DNA from: PVC group bacterium
Lineage (GTDB): Bacteria; Verrucomicrobiota; Kiritimatiellia; SS1-B-03-39; UBA6053
Length of the DNA: 5,116 nucleotides
Assembly: GCA_003565035.1 (NCBI GenBank)
Contig: PXDP01000053.1
Span: 1-5,116 of the forward strand
Direction of reading: 5' to 3'
Position 1 is the stretch's first letter. The number at the start of each line of letters is the position of its first letter. Position numbers and translations under genes: made by a program. The notes below the pieces were generated by a model. That model ran no database searches. It was given only the letters and a program-made list of their open reading frames with translations, and had not been told where the DNA came from. Shown here one piece after another: positions 1 through 5,116 of the stretch.

Positions 1-98
1 AGAGACACCTCCAGCGACCGGGCATACCTCACCAGGTCCCGCAACGCCTCATCGGCACCCGGCTTGTCCAAATTCGCAATCACACCCAGTGTTTTCAT
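1..98 (-). CDS. nadK: NAD kinase, N-terminal fragment (runs off left edge)
   Basis: Only the first 32 codons are in the window. The protein begins MKTLGVIANLDKPGADEALR, continues to a basic/hydrophobic helix (DLVRYARSL), and then leaves the window. An opening of the form MKT-(I/L)-G-(V/I)-I-A-N-x-x-K-P followed by an amphipathic helix is typical of bacterial NAD kinases. These cytoplasmic enzymes phosphorylate NAD to NADP using ATP or polyphosphate, and the stretch is the first beta strand and helix of the Rossmann-like N-terminal domain. The diagnostic GGDGT and NE/D motifs lie outside the window, so the call rests on the N-terminus alone. The ATG at 98-96 is the only reasonable start: an in-frame TGA lies at 107-105. 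The ribosome binding site directly before it is poor (GAAG, 4 nt away). The gene points the same way as the upstream dehydrogenase operon but is separated from it by an AT-rich gap, so it probably has its own promoter. Confidence 0.6.
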   Translation of the reverse strand, partial: MKTLGVIANLDKPGADEALRDLVRYARSLEVS

Positions 99-125
99 TT
101 CGCTTCAGTCATGTTTGAATTCCTT
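95..125 (-). promoter_or_regulatory. Possible 5-codon leader ORF coupled to the nadK start
   Basis: Read on the minus strand, AAGGA (125-121) lies 8 nt before an ATG (112-110) that opens a five-codon frame, MTEAK. Its TGA (97-95) overlaps the nadK ATG as ATGA. The AAGGA is the best Shine-Dalgarno match in the leader and is well spaced for the mini-ORF, while nadK's own site is weak. This arrangement could allow nadK translation by termination-reinitiation at the ATGA overlap. The sequence elements are directly visible; the coupling is inference, and such a short ORF can easily arise by chance. Confidence 0.3.
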
Positions 126-233
126 ATCAAAATTTGAAACACCTTGAAAATCTTTTAAATTAAATGTGATAATGTATTTTGCCCGGCTTGCAATAGCCGC
201 TTCAAGAATCATATCATCTTTTTTCCCGCCCGC
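113..233. other. AT-rich spacer between dehydrogenase and nadK
   Basis: This is the non-coding gap between the dehydrogenase stop and the nadK leader, and it is much richer in A+T than the flanking genes, especially at 115-180. That composition fits a promoter region for nadK on the minus strand, but no convincing -35/-10 pair stands out. The best pairing is TTTTCA with GATAAG about 16 nt apart, which is weak. A small hairpin lies 34 nt past the dehydrogenase stop: CGGCT (184-188) pairs with AGCCG (195-199) around a 6-nt loop. It is not followed by a T-tract in either direction, so it is not a convincing intrinsic terminator. Confidence 0.4.
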
Positions 234-1346
234 CTACTGCAACCGCCCCTCAATCAGGCCCAACGGCAAGGCCTCGGGCTGGAGCGGTTTGGACTCGATC
301 TCGATGTGCCGGCCGGCCAGGGAGGATTTCTCGAAGGCGTGCATCACTTCCAGCGCGTGGTACGCCAGTTCCCCGCTGGCGCGGTGCCGGTGCGAACCGC
401 CGGAGAGAATCGCCATCGCCATATCCGCCGCGCCGATGCTGCGGAAGTTTTTGGCATAGCGGTGACTGAACGACTGCTCCCGCCATTCGCCTTCGGTCGG
501 CGTCCACAAGGCCACCGGACCGCCAAAGGTGTTCGGGTCGGGACACTGCAGTGAGCCTTCAGTGCCGTACAGCTCAATGGGTTTGTGGTGGTGTTTGTAC
601 ACATCAAACGAAATCGTCACGGTAATCACCGCGCCGGAATGAAATTCCATCACCCCCGCATTGTGTGTGGGCACATGCACGGGAAGTTCTTTGCCGAATT
701 GCGCCTCGCAGGTGGCGGTCCGGGTCTCGAACGCCCGGGTGGTCAGGGCACTGACCCGTTTCACCGGACCCAGCAAATGCACCAGCGCGGTGATGTAATA
801 TGGGCCCATGTCAAACATCGGACCACCGCCGATTTCATAAAAGAACGCGGGATTCGGATGCCAGGATTCCGGCCCCCGCCCCATCATAAACGCGGTGCCG
901 CTGACCACCCGTCCCAGCCAGCCGTCATCCACCAGCTTCCGGCAGGTCTGAAACCCCGCACCCATAAAGGTGTCCGGTGCGCAGCCGACGTGCAGGTTTT
1001 TCTCCGCCGCAAGATCCAGCACCGCTCTCGCATCCTCCAGCTTCACCGCCAGCGGCTTTTCGCAATGCACATGTTTGCCCGCGTTGAGGGCCATCATACT
1101 GACTTCCGCATGCACGGCGGGAATGGTGAGGTTGATGACCAGGTCCACCTCGGGATTGGCCAACAGGGCCTCCACCGATTCGGCTTTGCATCCGTTTTCC
1201 ACCGCCTTGGCCTCGGCTGCGGCGGCATTCAAGTCCGCGCAGGAGACCACATTCAGGACCTCAAAGGTTTTCGCGCCGTTGAAATAGGCCTGGGAAATGT
1301 TTCCGCATCCGATGATGCCGACGTTGATTTTCTGTTTTGTGCTCAT
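234..1346 (-). CDS. Gfo/Idh/MocA family NAD(P)-dependent oxidoreductase
   Basis: A full-length 370-residue cytoplasmic dehydrogenase, a usual size for this family, whose members oxidise or reduce sugars, cyclitols and their derivatives with NAD(P). Residues 8-18 hold the Rossmann dinucleotide-binding loop (VGIIGCGNIS). Residues 92-100 hold HVHCEKPLA, with the conserved catalytic-site Lys97 of the EKP motif. GCAPDTFMGAG (121-131) and GGGPMFDMGPYY (173-184) belong to the C-terminal substrate domain, whose beta-sheet face continues to about residue 350. The GGGPMxDMGPYY subgroup keeps the Asp (179) but has Tyr183 where many relatives carry the catalytic His (DxGxH). The start is supported by AGGAG 8 nt upstream. 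It is the second gene of an operon, 37 nt after the TIM-barrel isomerase gene, and a divergent AraC gene lies beyond. The fold and cofactor class are secure. The substrate is unknown; a sugar, inositol or glycoside is inferred from the neighbours. Confidence 0.93.
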   Translation of the reverse strand: MSTKQKINVGIIGCGNISQAYFNGAKTFEVLNVVSCADLNAAAAEAKAVENGCKAESVEALLANPEVDLVINLTIPAVHAEVSMMALNAGKHVHCEKPLAVKLEDARAVLDLAAEKNLHVGCAPDTFMGAGFQTCRKLVDDGWLGRVVSGTAFMMGRGPESWHPNPAFFYEIGGGPMFDMGPYYITALVHLLGPVKRVSALTTRAFETRTATCEAQFGKELPVHVPTHNAGVMEFHSGAVITVTISFDVYKHHHKPIELYGTEGSLQCPDPNTFGGPVALWTPTEGEWREQSFSHRYAKNFRSIGAADMAMAILSGGSHRHRASGELAYHALEVMHAFEKSSLAGRHIEIESKPLQPEALPLGLIEGRLQ

Positions 1347-1359
1347 GGAAAGGTCTCCT
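1347..1359 (-). promoter_or_regulatory. Ribosome binding site of the dehydrogenase gene
   Basis: On the minus strand AGGAG (1359-1355) sits 8 nt before the ATG at 1346-1344. It lies in the 37-nt gap after the isomerase stop, where no terminator or promoter is seen. This fixes the dehydrogenase start and supports cotranscription with the isomerase gene. Confidence 0.75.
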
Positions 1360-1382
1360 GTGATATGGAAAGGGGTATTGAA

Positions 1383-2195
1383 TTATTTGCGGCCGGTGGC
1401 GAAACCCTGCCCGGTAAGGTAACGGTAGCTTTCCGCCACCGCTTCCAGCATGTCACCCGGATAGCTGTCAAGCTCGACGGCCAGATATTCCGCGTGCACC
1501 GCGGCCTTGGCGGCGGAATGCATATCCACCTGTCCGCGTCCGGCCGGCAGGAAGGGGCAGTCATTGCTGACCATAATTTTCCCGTCTTCGGTTTCTTTTT
1601 CCACAAACGCCTCTTCCCCGCCGACCACACCGTCTTTGAAGTGCAGGAATTTTCCACGCGGGCCGATTTCCTTCAGGAAGGCCGCCGGATCCAGTCCGGC
1701 CCGGGCCACCCAGAAAATGTCCGCCTCCCAGAGAATGCTCTCAGGCGTGTTTTCCAAAAAGACCTGATAGCCCCGGCGTCCCTCCACCTCGGCCAAATCC
1801 CAGTCGTGATTATGATATCCAAGCTGAATCCCGTGCGGGGCGAGATTTTCCGCCGCCTCGCAGTACAGCTCCGCCACCGCGCGAACGCGGTCCAGCGACG
1901 AGAAGTCCTCACGGAAATTCGGCGGACATCCGGTGATCACCGCCTCATGCCCCATCAACAACGCCTCTTCGATCACCCGGTTTTTGTTGTCACCCAGCGG
2001 CAGCCCTCCATGACAGGACGGAGCGCGCAGGCCCAGTTCCTTGAAAAGTTTGCAGGCGGCTTCGGGAGTCGTTCCCGGATAGCCGGCCGGTTCCACGCAG
2101 GAAAATCCAATATCCGCTATGGCGCGGATCGTGGTTTCGTAATCCTGCTTCGCAAGTTCGCGGACGCTATAAAGTTGTACGGTCAGTTCGGGCAT
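1383..2195 (-). CDS. Sugar phosphate isomerase/epimerase (xylose isomerase-like TIM barrel)
   Basis: A complete 270-residue protein of the AP-endonuclease-2/xylose-isomerase-like TIM-barrel superfamily, cytoplasmic, with no signal peptide. Family landmarks appear in order: QLYSVR in the first strand (7-12), FSCVEPAGYPG (31-41), APSCHGG (58-64), GYHNHDWD (126-133), WEADIFWVARAGLDP (156-170), FLHFKDG (183-189), PAGRGQVD (217-224) and AVELDSYPGDMLEAV (239-253). By analogy with IolE and sugar epimerases, the divalent-metal and substrate residues should come from the HNHD region, Asp159, His185 and Glu241. Relatives interconvert ketoses, dehydrate inosose, or act on 3-keto sugars and glycosides, so the exact reaction cannot be named. 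AGGA lies 7 nt before the ATG. It is the promoter-proximal gene of the operon with the downstream Gfo/Idh/MocA dehydrogenase, a common partnership in sugar and cyclitol catabolism. The gene name is left blank because no substrate-defining signature is visible. Confidence 0.9.
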   Translation of the reverse strand: MPELTVQLYSVRELAKQDYETTIRAIADIGFSCVEPAGYPGTTPEAACKLFKELGLRAPSCHGGLPLGDNKNRVIEEALLMGHEAVITGCPPNFREDFSSLDRVRAVAELYCEAAENLAPHGIQLGYHNHDWDLAEVEGRRGYQVFLENTPESILWEADIFWVARAGLDPAAFLKEIGPRGKFLHFKDGVVGGEEAFVEKETEDGKIMVSNDCPFLPAGRGQVDMHSAAKAAVHAEYLAVELDSYPGDMLEAVAESYRYLTGQGFATGRK

Positions 2196-2206
2196 GATGC
2201 TATCCT
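2196..2206 (-). promoter_or_regulatory. Ribosome binding site of the isomerase gene
   Basis: On the minus strand AGGA (2206-2203), within ACAGGATAG, lies 7 nt before the ATG at 2195-2193. It confirms the chosen start and leaves an untranslated leader of roughly 40 nt below the predicted promoter. Confidence 0.7.
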
Positions 2207-2222
2207 GTTTAATTTGGGTTGA

Positions 2223-2240
2223 TAAAAAAGCGGATTTTTA
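2223..2240. promoter_or_regulatory. Interrupted palindrome near the predicted start of operon transcription
   Basis: TAAAAA (2223-2228) and TTTTTA (2235-2240) form a perfect 6-bp inverted repeat around AGCGGA. It lies just downstream of the predicted -10 of the minus-strand promoter, at about the expected transcription start, where a bound protein could block initiation. A/T runs like this arise readily in AT-rich DNA, so it is only a candidate operator. Confidence 0.25.
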
Positions 2241-2241
2241 A

Positions 2242-2270
2242 TTCATAGGACCTTGTATTCAACTTGTCAC
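2242..2270 (-). promoter_or_regulatory. Predicted sigma70-type promoter of the isomerase-dehydrogenase operon
   Basis: Read on the minus strand, GTGACA (2270-2265) matches five of six bases of the -35 consensus TTGACA. After exactly 17 nt comes TATGAA (2247-2242), four of six for the -10 TATAAT. Transcription would start near 2235, about 40 nt before the isomerase ATG. On the plus strand TTGATA (2219-2224) is 17 nt from TTCATA, the same -10 hexamer read the other way. This is a weaker possible promoter for the AraC gene and would give back-to-back overlapping promoters. Confidence 0.45.
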
Positions 2271-2280
2271 GGATTAATGA

Positions 2281-3093
2281 TTGATCAAAACAATGATTTA
2301 TAGCGAAAAACAATTCAGTCCCGCCCCTGCCCCGACCCTGCATCTGGGCTACTTCATCAGCCCCCCTGGCGGCGCACCCCGCCCGCGTGAAATCACAGAA
2401 AACGAACTGTTCTTCGAGATCATCACCCGGGGATGCGTCTACGCGCCGGAGGGGGAAACCCTCTGCGGGCCGGGCCAGGTGTTCGCCCATCCGCCCGGAA
2501 CCCACACCGTTTACCGCTCGCCGGGTGACAAACATTACGAATGCCTGACCGCCACCTTTTTATTTGCAACAAAACCCGAAGCCGCCCAGTGGCCCCGGGG
2601 ATTTCAATGGCGCGATACCGATGAGGCGGTGCGGTTTTGCCGGGAAATGCTCTTCGCCTATCATCACACCAGTGTGGACCGTCATCTCCTCGGAAACCTC
2701 ATCTGGGCTCAACTGCACTTCCGCATGGACCAGGACCGGCGGCAAAGCGAACGGGAACAAATCCCGCCCCGTGTTTCCGCCGTCCTGGCCCGCATCGACC
2801 GGGAATTCATGCAGGATCTGCGCATTGCGGACCTGGCGGAAGGCGTGGGCATGAGCGCCTCGCATTTGCAGGCCCGTTTCCGGGAGGCCGTCGGCATGAG
2901 CCCCCATCAGTATCTCATTCAGCAGCGGATGCGCGCCGCCCGGCACCGCCTGGTGACCACCTCCGACCCCATCAAGCAAATCGCCGACGAAGTGGGCTAC
3001 CCCAACACCGAACATTTCTGCCGGGCCTTCAAAAAACATTCCGGCCACACCGCTGCATCCTTCCGCCGGCGCTATCGGGTTTATGACACGTGA
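2281..3093 (+). CDS. AraC-family transcriptional regulator
   Basis: A cytoplasmic DNA-binding regulator of 270 residues from a TTG start at 2281, or 266 from the ATG at 2293. The N-terminal half (about 10-110) resembles the cupin-like sensor domain of AraC proteins, with an ITRGCVYAPEG...CGPGQVFAHPPGTHTVYRS pattern (48-80) of glycine-turned strands and histidines. A helical linker spans about 113-160. The C-terminal domain (about 163-268) holds two helix-turn-helix units: IADLAEGVGMSASHLQARF (182-200) and IKQIADEVGYPNTEHFCRAF (231-250), the second ending in the usual FKKHSGHTAASFRRR tail. The start is ambiguous: TTG has GGA (2271-2273) 7 nt upstream, while the ATG has no clear Shine-Dalgarno. 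The gene is divergent from the isomerase-dehydrogenase operon across 85 bp, the standard layout for a local regulator, so it most likely controls that operon and perhaps itself in response to a sugar-type ligand. The ligand is not deducible. Confidence 0.93.
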   Translation: MIKTMIYSEKQFSPAPAPTLHLGYFISPPGGAPRPREITENELFFEIITRGCVYAPEGETLCGPGQVFAHPPGTHTVYRSPGDKHYECLTATFLFATKPEAAQWPRGFQWRDTDEAVRFCREMLFAYHHTSVDRHLLGNLIWAQLHFRMDQDRRQSEREQIPPRVSAVLARIDREFMQDLRIADLAEGVGMSASHLQARFREAVGMSPHQYLIQQRMRAARHRLVTTSDPIKQIADEVGYPNTEHFCRAFKKHSGHTAASFRRRYRVYDT

Positions 3094-3117
3094 AAAAGAG
3101 GAACACATCCCCCCAAC

Positions 3118-3140
3118 AAATCTTCCATTTTTTAAGATTT
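3118..3140 (+). other. AT-rich inverted repeat between the araC-type gene and the membrane-protein gene
   Basis: AAATCTT (3118-3124) and AAGATTT (3134-3140) are a perfect 7-bp inverted repeat around a T-rich 9-nt loop, 25 nt after the regulator's stop codon. The stem has only one G-C pair and no T-tract follows it, so it is a poor intrinsic terminator. It may equally be an operator or chance structure in the AT-rich leader of the next gene. No convincing promoter was found in 3094-3157, although the drop in GC suggests one. Confidence 0.25.
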
Positions 3141-3157
3141 CGTTCTAAAGAATCGAT

Positions 3158-4417
3158 ATGGAAGCTATTTTAATCCTCTTGGCCGATCTCATCAATGCCC
3201 TGTCCGGCATCGCTGCCGGTCTGCTTTTCATCCTTATGACCGCGCTCAGCGTGCTTGTGGATGTCACTTGCGGTAAATTTTTTCCGGGACTGCTCGTCGA
3301 CAAAGATGTGAAATACAACCCGGAGCCCCTCCCGACTTCAAAAGACTCACGAAACCGCCGAAGACTTCCTTCCTGGATCAAGTATGTTTTGATGGGGGCA
3401 GGCGCGCTTTCGGCCGTGCTTTCGGTTCTCCTGATCCTCGCAGAAACCGTTTACTTCGAACAGACTGTCCGGTGGATCGCAAATTGGCAGACATCAAAAA
3501 CCCGGGTCCAACTATCGTTTGATTCTGTGGAAGGCTCATTCCTAAAGCGTCAATTTATGTTTCAGACGCTTCACATCGTCCGTCCCCCCGAACAGGGGGA
3601 TACGGGATTTGATGTAAACATCGCGCAGGTTAACGGTTCATTTGAAGGGGCCTTTTTCACCATTCCAAAAAGCATGTCTGAATTGATACTTGAAGGTGTT
3701 CAAGGTGAACTCCATCTTCCGGAACGCTCCGACTCCGTTTCCCGAACTCCCGGAAAACTCTCTCTGGATTTGATTCTACAAAGGAAACCCTCATTCACGG
3801 TGCGGAAGCTGGTACTCAGGAACGCAAACCTTGAGATCTTCTCACCGGAGAAAACACATCTCACGACGATCACCGTTCAGGAATGGATTTCCGCCCCGCT
3901 ACGCAGCCGGTATGCTGCGTTTGATCTTCTGTTCCGCTCCAATCTGGATGCATCCGTGGGGGAAACCAACATCACCATCCGGACCTCAGGTGAACATCAG
4001 GCCCGTGAAACCTTCTGGCGAATCACTCCTATCCCGATCTCACCGGTGACAGATTTTCTCGGTCCCCCCTTTGATATCGTTCAGAACGGCGAAGCCCATC
4101 TTGAAATCCACGATCAATGGTCTCTCGCCGACGATAGCTTGTTTATAGACTCCCGGTGGAACCTTGGCCTTCGAAATCTGACACTGGAACCTGACGACGG
4201 GGGTAATTTCCTGTCCCGCTTCCGGCAAAGTGCGGCCGCCGGCATTCTCAGACGGTATCTCGAAAAAAACGACGGCCTGGAACTCGCCTTTCACATACGG
4301 ATCGAAGACGGCAGCCTGTCCACGACCATTAATGGACTGGTTCAGGACCTTCTGGAGCTGGCCAAAGAAAACGGGCTGCAGATATTCACACGCATTTCAA
4401 CCGGACAGGAAAATTGA
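3158..4417 (+). CDS. Hypothetical membrane-anchored protein with AsmA-like periplasmic region
   Basis: A 419-residue protein not recognised by name. Residues 3-36 form a long hydrophobic segment (LILLADLINAL...LLFILMTALSVLV). After a loop with a basic cluster (SRNRRR, 64-69), a second membrane segment follows at 75-97. By the positive-inside rule the 37-73 loop is cytoplasmic, so both the N-terminus and the long C-terminal part should be outside the inner membrane. Residues 115-410 alternate hydrophobic and polar residues in short strands, with phrases such as VQLSFDSVEGSFLKRQFMF, ELILEGVQGELHLPE and VRKLVLRNANLEIF. This resembles AsmA/DUF748/TamB-type beta-groove proteins that act in envelope lipid transport, but here the match is by style only. 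At 419 residues it is shorter than many AsmA-like proteins, and two N-terminal segments are unusual. The ribosome binding site is weak (AAAG, 7 nt upstream). The gene looks less GC-rich than its neighbours and probably forms its own unit. Confidence 0.75.
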   Translation: MEAILILLADLINALSGIAAGLLFILMTALSVLVDVTCGKFFPGLLVDKDVKYNPEPLPTSKDSRNRRRLPSWIKYVLMGAGALSAVLSVLLILAETVYFEQTVRWIANWQTSKTRVQLSFDSVEGSFLKRQFMFQTLHIVRPPEQGDTGFDVNIAQVNGSFEGAFFTIPKSMSELILEGVQGELHLPERSDSVSRTPGKLSLDLILQRKPSFTVRKLVLRNANLEIFSPEKTHLTTITVQEWISAPLRSRYAAFDLLFRSNLDASVGETNITIRTSGEHQARETFWRITPIPISPVTDFLGPPFDIVQNGEAHLEIHDQWSLADDSLFIDSRWNLGLRNLTLEPDDGGNFLSRFRQSAAAGILRRYLEKNDGLELAFHIRIEDGSLSTTINGLVQDLLELAKENGLQIFTRISTGQEN

Positions 4418-4527
4418 GCACTGCTTTACCCATACTCGGGTCGCGTACGCAAAGGGATCTCAAGGTGGTTTCGCATTGTCACTCTTGCGGAATCCGCCAT
4501 TGACTCAAACCACGGATGGTTACGAGG
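4418..4527. other. Spacer between convergent genes, with inverted repeats
   Basis: These 110 nt separate two converging genes, where a two-way terminator would be expected. GTGGTTT (4465-4471) and AAACCAC (4507-4513) are a perfect 7-bp inverted repeat 35 nt apart, enclosing a smaller symmetric element, GCGGA/TCCGC (4487-4497). ACCC/GGGT (4429-4442) and GCGTACGC (4444-4451) are further short symmetric elements. None is followed by a T-tract, so no canonical intrinsic terminator can be called. No gene was seen here. Confidence 0.35.
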
Positions 4528-5116
4528 TCAATCCGCCCAGTTTGTCTCCCGCAGCGACAGGGTCGTGAGGGTGGGATGAACATCAAATCCCTGCAGTCCT
4601 TCCGCATACGCGGCTGCGCGGTCGTTCACATAGAGAAACACCATAGGGGCCTCGCGGGCAATCAGGGCCTGGGCCTCCCGGTACAGGTCCATCCGGGCCG
4701 CTTCATCGGTCTCGCGCCGTCCTGCCTCCAGCAGGCGGTCCACTTCGGGATGGGAAAACCGCTGCTGGTTGTAGGGCCCTTCACTGTGAAAAAGATCATA
4801 GGTCCATTCGTCCGCATCGACAAACCCCAGCCAGCCCACCAGAGTCATCTCAAATTCATGCGCGCCCAGCCGACTGAAAAACACGCCCGACTCCAGGGCC
4901 TCCACCGTCAAATCCACATCAATCTCCAATAACTGCTGCTTGATCACCTGGGCGGCATTCACCTGATAATCAAAGTCCGACCCCACCAGGCAGGTCAGCC
5001 GCAGCGTGCCGGAAATCCCCGCCTCCGCCAGCAGAGCCCTGGCTTTTTCCACATTGCGCTCCGGATAGATCTCCTCCTCCAGATGCGCCGGATGATTTTC
5101 GGGAATGTGTCCTCCG
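4528..5116 (-). CDS. ABC transporter substrate-binding protein, family 5 (C-terminal part)
   Basis: The reading frame is open to the right edge, so 195 C-terminal residues are visible and the true start, signal peptide and N-terminal lobe lie outside the window. A GTG at 5052 is internal, not a start: the frame continues upstream as GGHIPENHPAHLEEEIYPER. Family 5 (DppA/OppA-like) landmarks appear in order. NVEKARALLAEAGISG (21-36) is the typical helix. QVIKQQLLEIDVDLTVEALE...FFSRLGAHEFEMTLVGW (from about 55) is the lobe-crossing region. FSHPEVDRLLEAGRRETDEAARMDLYREAQALIAREAPMVFLYVND follows, with the conserved late APMVFLY strand. The full protein would be an extracytoplasmic receptor that delivers peptides, nickel/haem or oligosaccharides to an ABC permease. 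The ligand cannot be deduced. The stop is the TGA at 4530-4528, and the gene converges on the AsmA-like gene. The permease and ATPase genes are not in the window. Confidence 0.9.
   Translation of the reverse strand, partial: GGHIPENHPAHLEEEIYPERNVEKARALLAEAGISGTLRLTCLVGSDFDYQVNAAQVIKQQLLEIDVDLTVEALESGVFFSRLGAHEFEMTLVGWLGFVDADEWTYDLFHSEGPYNQQRFSHPEVDRLLEAGRRETDEAARMDLYREAQALIAREAPMVFLYVNDRAAAYAEGLQGFDVHPTLTTLSLRETNWAD

Noticed and set aside
184..199. Hairpin after the dehydrogenase gene as an intrinsic terminator
   Set aside because: The stem has only 5 bp and is followed on the minus strand by GGCAAAATAC with no T-tract.
585..2222. A long open frame (545 codons) on the plus strand opposite the isomerase and dehydrogenase genes
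   Set aside because: It runs antisense across two well-supported enzymes, its translation is rich in His, Arg and Gly with no domain, and it crosses the gap between them. GC-rich third positions on the minus strand readily open such frames.
2560..3108. An open frame on the minus strand under the AraC gene
   Set aside because: It overlaps a complete AraC protein with both helix-turn-helix motifs intact, its translation has no recognisable domain, and it has no supporting ribosome binding site.
4444..4451. GCGTACGC palindrome as a binding site
   Set aside because: An 8-bp palindrome in GC-rich DNA is expected by chance, and nothing around it suggests a promoter or operator.
4516..4932. An open frame on the plus strand opposite the solute-binding protein
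   Set aside because: The minus-strand frame matches family 5 binding proteins over its whole length, so this is its antisense shadow.
5050..5052. GTG as the start of the right-hand binding-protein gene
   Set aside because: The frame continues upstream to the window edge with family-typical residues (HPAHLEEEIYPER), so the GTG encodes an internal Val.

Overview
The window is a stretch of GC-rich bacterial chromosome with ordinary, compact gene packing. No rRNA, tRNA, CRISPR array, insertion sequence, phage gene or attachment site was seen. The protein style suggests a heterotrophic sugar-degrading bacterium: a Gfo/Idh/MocA oxidoreductase beside a xylose-isomerase-like TIM barrel under a divergent AraC regulator, and an AsmA-like envelope protein. 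A Gram-negative of the Verrucomicrobiota/Kiritimatiellota (PVC) type would fit, but this is an impression from protein style and not a demonstrated placement.

Layout. Positions 1-98 (minus) hold the first 32 codons of a probable NAD kinase that runs off the left edge. Its ATG overlaps the stop of a possible 5-codon leader ORF that has the better ribosome binding site. An AT-rich spacer (113-233) follows. Positions 2195-234 (minus) hold a two-gene operon: a sugar phosphate isomerase/epimerase-like TIM barrel (1383-2195), then, after 37 nt, a Gfo/Idh/MocA dehydrogenase (234-1346). Both have clear AGGA-type ribosome binding sites. An 85-bp control region (2196-2280) separates this operon from a divergent AraC-family regulator (2281-3093, plus). 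It carries a good sigma70-like promoter for the operon and short repeats that could be operators. Positions 3158-4417 (plus) encode a 419-residue protein with two N-terminal membrane segments and a long, probably periplasmic, beta-rich AsmA-like part. A 110-bp spacer separates it from a convergent gene at the right edge (4528-5116, minus), the C-terminal 195 residues of a family 5 (peptide/oligosaccharide) ABC transporter solute-binding protein.

How the genes work together. The only clear functional unit is the divergent regulator/isomerase/dehydrogenase trio. A plausible reading is that the AraC protein senses a sugar-like ligand and controls the two enzymes, which oxidise and then isomerise, epimerise or eliminate on a sugar, cyclitol or glycoside. 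The substrate cannot be read from the sequence. No strong candidate for an entirely new system was found. The points most worth a second look are the Tyr in place of the usual catalytic His in the dehydrogenase, the possible oxidation/elimination role of the pair, the short repeats in the divergent promoter, and the leader ORF overlapping the NAD kinase start.
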